From JAEWWD01 sp964440115 (GTDB taxonomy: Bacteria > Bacillota > Clostridia > Christensenellales > CAG-138), in the NCBI GenBank assembly GCA_964440115.1, contig CAYTPV010000008.1, forward strand, positions 148,544-212,543: a stretch of 64,000 bases of DNA, written 5' to 3'. Each line of letters starts with the position of its first letter. Within the stretch, counting starts at the first letter, position 1. A model generated the notes under the pieces. That model had not been told where the DNA came from. It saw only the letters and a program-made list of their open reading frames with translations, and searched no databases. The position numbers and the translations under genes were made by a program. Below are positions 58,624 through 64,000 of the stretch, piece by piece.

Positions 58624-58867
58624 GTGTGCTCCCTCCCATTGCAATCGTCATTCTATAAAATATGGCGGATTCCTGCCGGCACCGCAAACAAACAGCGGAT
58701 TCGAGCGGAACAGTGGTTTTTCGGCAAGCGGGTATGCTAAATTATGTTAAATGCGCGGCGTGCCGCGATTTATTTTTGAGGGAAATAAGGGCTCAACGAA
58801 GGGATTTTTTTATGTTACTGCGATACTTTTTCGCAGCAACGTTTCTGATCGTTTGAGGTTTTTCTTC

Positions 58868-58950
58868 AAGGTATCGCCGCCTTTGGGCGTCGACGATATT
58901 CTTTTATGCAGGGGGGAACTGCGTTCCCCCCTGCGCCCCCTTCCTAAGGG
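58868..58950. repeat. GTATCG element, head only
   Basis: AAGGTATCGCCGCC..GGGCGTCGACGA, then GCAGGGGGGAACTGCGTTCCCCCCTGC. It lies between noc and rsmG. Confidence 0.85.
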
Positions 58951-59055
58951 ACGCGGGCGGTCTGGGCACCACAGCGGGTGATTTTCGTTCCATGAATTTT
59001 CATTCAACGTTTCGTCGGCGCGTAGTCGAAGGAAGATTGATTTCTTTCTATTCCC

Positions 59056-59143
59056 CCCGCAAACGCTATTGCGTTTGCGACGATGGGTTCTTAGGGCCGT
59101 GACGGCCCTAAGCGGGGTCAGGGGCAGCGCCCCTGCGTTCTCC
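59056..59143. repeat. GGTTCTTAGGGGC hairpin repeat at the rsmG 3' end
   Basis: CGCAAACGCTATTGCGTTTGCG, GGTTCTTAGGGCCG..CGGCCCTAAGC, GGGGCAGCGCCCC. It stops exactly at the rsmG stop codon. Same family as 54103 and 57551. Confidence 0.82.
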
Positions 59144-59824
59144 CTATAAGGGTTTTCGGCCCGGTTCGCCTGCCTTGCGCGGGAAGCGGGCGGGGGTGGG
59201 CGCTGTCTTTTTCGCGAGTATCAGCGTGCGCTCGCCGTAGGGCAGGGTAAAATCGGCGAGCTCAAGAGAGCAGTTGAGCGCCTTGCACGCGGATTGCGCA
59301 GCATCTGCCTCCTCGCGCGCGGCAGAGCCTTTGTAGCAGATAGATGTCCCGCCCACGCGCAAAAAGGGTACCGTCAGTTCCAGCAATGTCGGCAAAGATG
59401 CGACGGCGCGGGATAGCGCGATATCGTACGCGCCGCGGTGCGGTGCGGCTTTGCCCGCATCCTCCGCACGGGAGTGTACGCATACAGCCGAAAGCCCGAG
59501 CGCGGCGAGCGTTTCCTGCAAAAAGGCGACGCGCTTGTTGAGGCTGTCGAGCAGCGTCATGCGGATATCCGGCCGCACGATGAGCAGGGGAATGCCGGGG
59601 AATCCAGCGCCCGTGCCCACGTCTATGCACTTCGCACCCTGCGGAATATAAGGAAGGGCCAAGAGCGAATCGACAAAGTGTTTATCTGCCGCTTCCTCGG
59701 GCGCAGTGATGGCGGTCAGGTTCATGCGCTCATTGGCTTCGACGAGCATATCGAAATACGCGGCCAGCTTTTCGCGCTGCGCGTCGGTGAGATCGGGGAG
59801 CTTTTGTTTGAGCAGTTCTATCAT
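59144..59824 (-). CDS. rsmG: 16S rRNA (guanine527-N7)-methyltransferase
   Basis: The product has 226 residues. Its ATG overlaps the mnmG stop (ATGA). It has an SAM-binding Rossmann fold (CIDVGTGAGFPGIPLLIVRPDIRMTLLDSLNKRVAFL) and the RsmG catalytic-site region SRAVASLPTLLELTVPFLRVGG. It methylates G527 of 16S rRNA. Order mnmG-rsmG-noc is the classical origin-proximal set of Bacillota. Confidence 0.96.
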   Translation of the reverse strand: MIELLKQKLPDLTDAQREKLAAYFDMLVEANERMNLTAITAPEEAADKHFVDSLLALPYIPQGAKCIDVGTGAGFPGIPLLIVRPDIRMTLLDSLNKRVAFLQETLAALGLSAVCVHSRAEDAGKAAPHRGAYDIALSRAVASLPTLLELTVPFLRVGGTSICYKGSAAREEADAAQSACKALNCSLELADFTLPYGERTLILAKKTAPTPARFPRKAGEPGRKPL

Positions 59825-61692
59825 GCGTTGGCCTCGTGCGCGCGGCGCCAGATCAAAAGCACTGCGACATCCGCCGGGGAAACGCCGGGGATGCGCGCGG
59901 CCTGGCCGATGTTGAGCGGTTTGCGCGCGTTGAGCTTCTGGCGCGCTTCTATCCGAAGCCCTTTGATGGATAAATAGTCCGCGTCGGGCGGCAGATCCGC
60001 GTCCTCCAGCGACTGGGCGCGCTTGACCTGCTCGCGCTGCTTATCGATATAGCCGTCGTAATGCGCGTTGATTTCCACCTGCTCCAATGCGTCCGGCGCA
60101 AGCTCGGGCAGATCGTACAGCGCCGCAAGTTCCGTATACCGCACGCCCTGCCGCTTGAGAAGGGATGCGAGCAGCACGCCCGTCTTGGCCGCAGGCTCGC
60201 CTTTTTCGGCAAGGTACGCCTGCAGGCGATCATCCGGCGGGGCGATGCGCCGCAAGGCTTCCGCCGCGCGGGCTACGCCTTCCTTTTTGCGCAGCAAAGC
60301 GTCGTAGCGCGCATCGGAAATCAATCCCGTTCGGCGGGCCAGCTCGGTCAGCCGCAAATCCGCGTTATCCTGCCGCAGCAGCAGGCGGTATTCGGCGCGG
60401 GAGGTCATCATGCGGTAGGGTTCGTCTATGCCCTTGGTGGTCAGGTCGTCGGCCAGCACGCCGATGTACGCGTCGGATCGCGTGAGCGTGTTCGGCTCCT
60501 CATTTTTGAGGTACAGTCCCGCGTTGATGGCGGCGTACAGCCCCTGGGCTGCGGCTTCTTCATAGCCGGAAGTGCCGTTGACCTGCCCGGCGAAATACAG
60601 GCCGGGGACAGCGCGCGAAGATAACCGCGCGTCCAATGTGGTCGGGTCGATGCAGTCGTATTCTATGGCGTAGCCGGGGCGCGCCATTTCGCAGCGCGCC
60701 AAACCGGGGATGGTGCGAAGCATTTGAAGCTGCACGTCGGCGGGCAAACTCGTGCTCATGCCCTGCACGTACATTTCGGAGGTGGAACGGCCTTCCGGTT
60801 CTATGAATATCTGGTGGCGCTCTTTATCCGCAAAGCGCACGATTTTATCTTCAATTGATGGGCAGTAGCGCGTACCGGTGCCCTTGATGATGCCCGCGTA
60901 CATGGGCGAGCGGTGCAAATTGGCGCGGATGACTTCGTGCGTGCGCTCGTTGGTGTAGGTGAGGTAGCAGGGGGTCTGCTCGAAATCGCGCGGCGGGGTC
61001 AGGAAGGAAAACGCGGGCATGGGCACATCGCCGGGCTGCACTTCCATTTCGTTGTAATCGAGACTGTTGCCGTGCAAGCGCGCGGGCGTGCCCGTTTTGA
61101 AGCGGCGCAGCGTAAAGCCAAGCTCAGAAAGCGCGTCGGATAATCCTTCCGCGCGCATGAGGCCGGAGGGGCCGGAAAGACTCTGCCATTCGCCGATGAG
61201 GATACGGCTTTTGAGGTATACGCCGGTGCATACTACGGCGGCGCGGCAGGATACTTCCGCGCCCAGCGTGGTGCGCACGCCGGATACCTTGCCGTTGGAT
61301 GTTAGGATGCGGGCACACTCGCCCTGCAGCAGCGTGAGATTGGGCTGCGTTTCGAGAGCGCGCTTCATGCGCTCGTGGTAGCGGCGCTTATCCATCTGCG
61401 CTCGAAGGGAATGCACGGCAGGCCCTTTGCCAAGGTTGAGCATGCGTATCTGTATGAGCGTATCGTCGGCGGCGAGCGCCATTTCGCCGCCCAGCGCGTC
61501 CACTTCGCGCACAAGATGGCCCTTGCTGGTGCCGCCGATGGCGGGGTTGCAGGGCATGAGGCCGACGCTGTCGAGATTGAGGGTGAGGAGCAGGGTTTTC
61601 TGGCCCATGCGCGCAAGCGCAAGGCCGGCTTCGCAGCCCGCGTGGCCCGCGCCGATGACGACGGCGTCAAAATCGCCCGCGTGGTAGGTCAT
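59821..61692 (-). CDS. mnmG: tRNA uridine-5-carboxymethylaminomethyl modification enzyme MnmG
   Basis: The product has 623 residues, the usual length. N-terminal FAD site DAVVIGAGHAGCEAGLALARMG and the family signature GLMPCNPAIGGTSKGHLVREVDALGG; FKTGTPARL and GQVNGTSGYEEAAAQG follow. The C-terminal helical domain ends ARIPGVSPADVAVLLIW. With MnmE it modifies U34 of tRNAs in a folate- and GTP-dependent reaction. mnmE is not in the window, being either upstream beyond 62 kb or elsewhere. Confidence 0.97.
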   Translation of the reverse strand: MTYHAGDFDAVVIGAGHAGCEAGLALARMGQKTLLLTLNLDSVGLMPCNPAIGGTSKGHLVREVDALGGEMALAADDTLIQIRMLNLGKGPAVHSLRAQMDKRRYHERMKRALETQPNLTLLQGECARILTSNGKVSGVRTTLGAEVSCRAAVVCTGVYLKSRILIGEWQSLSGPSGLMRAEGLSDALSELGFTLRRFKTGTPARLHGNSLDYNEMEVQPGDVPMPAFSFLTPPRDFEQTPCYLTYTNERTHEVIRANLHRSPMYAGIIKGTGTRYCPSIEDKIVRFADKERHQIFIEPEGRSTSEMYVQGMSTSLPADVQLQMLRTIPGLARCEMARPGYAIEYDCIDPTTLDARLSSRAVPGLYFAGQVNGTSGYEEAAAQGLYAAINAGLYLKNEEPNTLTRSDAYIGVLADDLTTKGIDEPYRMMTSRAEYRLLLRQDNADLRLTELARRTGLISDARYDALLRKKEGVARAAEALRRIAPPDDRLQAYLAEKGEPAAKTGVLLASLLKRQGVRYTELAALYDLPELAPDALEQVEINAHYDGYIDKQREQVKRAQSLEDADLPPDADYLSIKGLRIEARQKLNARKPLNIGQAARIPGVSPADVAVLLIWRRAHEANA

Positions 61693-61791
61693 GAAAATGC
61701 TCCTCCTTCCTATGTCAGCGTATGGATATCAGGAAAAAGTATAGCAAAATAGAGGGGAATTCACAAGTTGAAAGTGGGGAGGGGGGGAGAT

Positions 61792-62086
61792 AGGTATCGC
61801 CGCCCAGTGGGGTCCTCGGCGGGATACGCCTTCGGACACTAGGCCTGCGCGCCGTCGCGCCCGACGAATATTTTTTTACAGGGGGGCATCGCGGCTGCGG
61901 CCGCTCCGCCCCTCTGTACCCCCAAGATTAGGCATTTGTCAGGCGGCGCTCCGGTTGAGTTCGCTCCCACCATCAGGGGGAGAAAGCGTGGCACAAAACC
62001 GGCCGGCTTAAGGAGGGGGGATTGGGGGAACGTAGTTCCCCCAATATTAAAGAATCCTCGTCGACGCCCATAGGCGGCGATACCTC
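61792..62086. repeat. GTATCG element with insertion in the head
   Basis: AGGTATCGCCGCC is followed by an insert of about 55 bases (CCTCGGCGGGATACGCCTTCGG .. TAGGCCTGCGCGCCGTCG) before CCCGACGA. The insert matches modules at 49993-50040. The hairpins are GGGGGGCATCGCGGC..GCCGCTCCGCCCC and GGGGGAACGTAGTTCCCCC. The tail is TCGTCGACGCC..GGCGGCGATACCT. Confidence 0.85.
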
Positions 62087-62152
62087 TAAAATCCACCCGC
62101 TGACAATCAACGCAGATTCGTATAAAAATCATAAAAACAATGTAAAATACAC

Positions 62153-62181
62153 TTGACATTATGTAAAACAAGAACTATATT
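62153..62181 (+). promoter_or_regulatory. Sigma-A-type promoter of the membrane protein/XRE operon
   Basis: TTGACA at 62153-62158, 17 bases, TATATT at 62176-62181. TTATGT occurs twice (62159 and 62180) as a direct repeat across the spacer and start, a possible operator for the XRE protein of this operon. Confidence 0.78.
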
Positions 62182-62224
62182 ATGTTCAGCGGAATATACT
62201 TACTGTAAAAGGGAGTGTGCTTAT

Positions 62225-62731
62225 ATGTCTTATCAGGAAAAGAAAATCATCGTGTCGGTCATAACCGGCATACTGGTGCTCGCGGCATACTGCATCTATG
62301 CTATTAGCCGCATACAATCCGGCACGGCCTCGCCGGACGATCTCAAGTTCTGGGCAACCGCCATACTGCTGTTCATCGGCATTGGCATCGCCGCATCCAT
62401 CGTTATTCAGATCGTGTTCCACATACTGCTTTCCATCGCGTACGCCATTCGGGAAAACCTCAAAAACGGCGGCTGCCACGATAAAGAAATCGAAAAGGCG
62501 CTCGAGCAGGACATGGTGGAAGACGAAATGGATAAGCTCATCGGCCTCAAATCGATGCGGATCGGCTTTGGCGTGGCGGGCGCCGGGTTCGTTGCGGCGC
62601 TTGTCACCGTCGCGCTGGACTTTTCCGCGGCCGTGATGCTCAACGTCATGTTTGTTTCCTTCAGTATCGGCACCATCATAGAAGGTTTTGCGCAGCTGCG
62701 TTTCTATAAGAAGGGCGTCTACAATGGCTAA
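62225..62731 (+). CDS. Membrane protein paired with an XRE regulator
   Basis: The product has 168 residues from ATG 62225 (GGGAG upstream). Four hydrophobic helices: about 8-28, 43-70, 115-132 and 138-155. Between helices 2 and 3 lies an acidic cytoplasmic segment (DKEIEKALEQDMVEDEMDKLIG). No enzyme motif. Its stop overlaps the start of the regulator by 8 bases. Such membrane-protein/XRE pairs are common in Clostridia; the membrane protein may sense a signal and hold or release the regulator. This is inference. Confidence 0.8.
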   Translation: MSYQEKKIIVSVITGILVLAAYCIYAISRIQSGTASPDDLKFWATAILLFIGIGIAASIVIQIVFHILLSIAYAIRENLKNGGCHDKEIEKALEQDMVEDEMDKLIGLKSMRIGFGVAGAGFVAALVTVALDFSAAVMLNVMFVSFSIGTIIEGFAQLRFYKKGVYNG

Positions 62732-62948
62732 AAAAGCGGAAATCACCAACAACATCCGCAAGCTGCGTTTCTTTGCCGATGAAATGACCCAGCAGCAGCT
62801 TGCCGAAAAATCCGGCGCGTCCAGGCAGACCATCATCGCCATCGAAGCGGGCAAGTATTCGCCGTCGCTGGAACTGGCGTTTCGCATCGCCGACGCGTTT
62901 GGCGTGAAGATAGACGAGGTATTTGCTTGCGAGATCAAAGAGGAATAG
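62724..62948 (+). CDS. Small XRE-family regulator
   Basis: The product has 74 residues from ATG 62724 (AAGAAGGG upstream). It is a lone Cro/CI helix-turn-helix (ITNNIRKLRFFADEMTQQQLAEKSGASRQTIIAIEAGKYSPSLELAFRIADAFGVKIDEVF), the compact YgzD-like type. It is translationally coupled with the membrane protein upstream and probably regulates that operon. Confidence 0.92.
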   Translation: MAKKAEITNNIRKLRFFADEMTQQQLAEKSGASRQTIIAIEAGKYSPSLELAFRIADAFGVKIDEVFACEIKEE

Positions 62949-63030
62949 CAGCGTATCCGAAACGGCACCGCGCCGCGAAAGGCGCGCGTAAGTCCGTTCA
63001 AAATAACGACTGAATGGGAGGAAAGAAATC

Positions 63031-63486
63031 ATGAATACACTCATCGTGGTGCATTCCTGGCACCACAGCAATACGCGAAAGATTGCCGACGCCATGGCGC
63101 ATACATTGGGGGCAGATGTGAAAACCCTGCAGGAAACAAGCGCGGAAGAACTGGGCAAGTATGATCTCATAGGCTTCGGCGCAGGCATCGACAGCGGAAA
63201 ACACTACAAGGAGATGCTGGATTTTGCCGCCTCGCTTCCAAGTGCACCGGGGAAAAAGTGCTTTCTGTTTTCAACATGCGGGGTAACGTCCGATGCGAAA
63301 ACTATAAAGGATCACGCCGCGCTCAGGAACATACTGCAGCCGAAAGGATACCGCGTCGCGGGCGAATTCAGCTGCCTTGGGTTCAATACGAATGTGTTCC
63401 TCAAGTATTTCGGGGGCATGAACAAAGGCAGGCCCAATGCAGAGGATATCGACAAAGCGCAGAGGTTCGCGGCAAGTCTCGTGTAG
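63031..63486 (+). CDS. Flavodoxin-family protein
   Basis: The product has 151 residues, with GGGAGG before the ATG. The FMN phosphate loop is HSWHHSNTRKIAD, replacing the usual T/S-x-T-G-N-T, and the second flavin loop is GFGAGIDSGKHYKEML. A STCGV segment and FGGMNKGRPNAEDIDKA follow. It is a short-chain electron carrier. The phosphate loop with two His is unusual. Confidence 0.85.
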   Translation: MNTLIVVHSWHHSNTRKIADAMAHTLGADVKTLQETSAEELGKYDLIGFGAGIDSGKHYKEMLDFAASLPSAPGKKCFLFSTCGVTSDAKTIKDHAALRNILQPKGYRVAGEFSCLGFNTNVFLKYFGGMNKGRPNAEDIDKAQRFAASLV

Positions 63487-63543
63487 TTTTTATCGGCTTA
63501 GGATAAACCAATCCTCAAAGTATTGCCGTCCACGTCGGCGAAA

Positions 63544-63765
63544 TCAGCATCCGGCTGATGGCCGGGGGATGAATTCATCCAGAATCGCCATAATGTCCGG
63601 CGAGCAGCATCTCTTTTTCGGGCTCATCACTTTGCAGTTTCCGATGGTACATGCCGAAGTCATTTCGCGAATATCCTGAAGCGTTCTGGCTCCTCCGCGT
63701 ATGGCATCTATGATTTGCGCTTTTGAGACATTGGAACAATAGCAGATAATTTGCTCGTTATCCAT
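63544..63765 (-). CDS. BFD-like [2Fe-2S]-binding protein
   Basis: The product has 73 residues from ATG 63765 (GGAGGTG upstream). It has C8-x-C10 in IICYCSNVSKAQI and CTIGNC 30 residues later, giving the CxC..CxxxxC ligands of bacterioferritin-associated-ferredoxin-like domains. The extra KKRCC in the tail is not typical. Small electron carrier, possibly for iron release. It is convergent with the flavodoxin gene and 57 bases from it. Confidence 0.85.
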   Translation of the reverse strand: MDNEQIICYCSNVSKAQIIDAIRGGARTLQDIREMTSACTIGNCKVMSPKKRCCSPDIMAILDEFIPRPSAGC

Positions 63766-63838
63766 AGAACGCACCTCCAACTATATTTTACTGCAGAATG
63801 AGCCAAAAGGAAAACAATGCTGGTTGAGCCCCAAGGGA

Positions 63839-63954
63839 AAGGTATCGCCACCTTGGGTGGTGACGAGAGTTCTTATACTGGGGGAAACCTTTGGTTTCCC
63901 CCAGACCCCCCGAGTATTCATTCCGTTCCCATCGTTCCAAGGGGGCGCGGGGGG
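63839..63954. repeat. GTATCG element interrupted by an insertion sequence
   Basis: The head is AAGGTATCGCCACC..GGTGGTGACGA, the hairpin GGGGGAAACC..GGTTTCCCCC, then GGGGGCGCGGGGGG, where the tail half should continue. An IS3-type end starts instead at 63955. Confidence 0.78.
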
Positions 63955-64000
63955 TGAAGTGCACCCCAAAAGTTAGACAGTATGATAAACTGTAAAACGA
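63955..64000. mobile_element. Left end of an IS3-family (IS150-like) element, cut by the window
   Basis: TGAAGTGCACCCCAAAAGTT followed by AGACA matches the terminal inverted repeat commonly seen in IS150-group elements of Bacillota, as recalled. The transposase genes would lie beyond 64000. Confidence 0.65.

Noticed and set aside
1..64000. CRISPR array
   Set aside because: The repeats are dispersed and palindromic with irregular spacing; no array of short direct repeats with uniform spacers was found.
1..64000. tRNA or rRNA genes
   Set aside because: No cloverleaf with a GGTTCRA-type T arm or conserved rRNA stretches was recognised, despite the origin-proximal location.

Overview
The window looks like the origin-proximal chromosome of an anaerobic, endospore-forming Bacillota (Clostridia-type) with fairly high GC. 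The evidence is dnaA and dnaN with an origin between them, the mnmG-rsmG-noc block, spore maturation genes spmA/spmB, an AbrB regulator, indolepyruvate:ferredoxin oxidoreductase, an FprA-type flavodiiron protein, and lipoproteins with a clostridial look. Gene starts follow strong GGAGG-type ribosome binding sites, several with TTG starts. No tRNA, rRNA or CRISPR array was seen. The genus cannot be fixed from sequence alone.

Layout. 0-10 kb: a surface protein, a SIS-domain isomerase, FosX, a PEP-synthase/rifampicin-phosphotransferase-like enzyme, a CPBP protease and a MarR-MATE efflux operon. 10-20 kb: a YmaF-like His-rich protein, a small multicopper oxidase, a five-gene ABC importer (DUF3798 binding protein, sugar-type ATPase, two permeases, DUF6672 protein), and an ArsR repressor with a metal or metalloid permease. 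20-32 kb: a glycosyltransferase-like protein, a clostripain-like lipoprotein, comB, a second YmaF, spmAB, abrB, and three tandem copies of a small helical protein family. 32-35 kb: dnaN, oriC, dnaA. 36-50 kb: exported proteins, two more copies of the helical family, a serine hydrolase and iorAB. 50-53 kb: a barnase/barstar pair. 53-64 kb: duplicated VOC proteins, a DMT exporter, FprA, noc, rsmG, mnmG, a membrane protein with an XRE regulator, a flavodoxin, a BFD-like protein and, at the very end, one end of an IS3-like element.

The most unusual property is the density of intergenic palindromic repeats. The main family, called here the GTATCG element, occurs at about 29 sites. A complete copy starts with AAGGTATCG plus a hairpin (GCCGCC..GGCGGC) and CGACGA, then an A/T-rich stretch and a G-tract/C-tract hairpin. 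It ends with the mirror image (..TCGTCGCCGCC..GGCGGCGATACCTT). Full copies are about 190-430 bp with inverted ends, like a MITE. Many copies are only the head or only the tail. Some start inside the stop codon of the preceding gene. At least three other hairpin repeat families lie at gene 3' ends.

A second feature is a six-member family of cysteine-free helical proteins of about 180-190 residues, in tandem clusters, each followed closely by a GTATCG element. A third is a compact RNase toxin/inhibitor pair: the RNase domain aligns without gaps to the barnase active site and sits behind a phage-head-like zinc knuckle. The dnaN-dnaA spacer carries a recognisable DnaA-trio array, which places the unwinding site with good precision.
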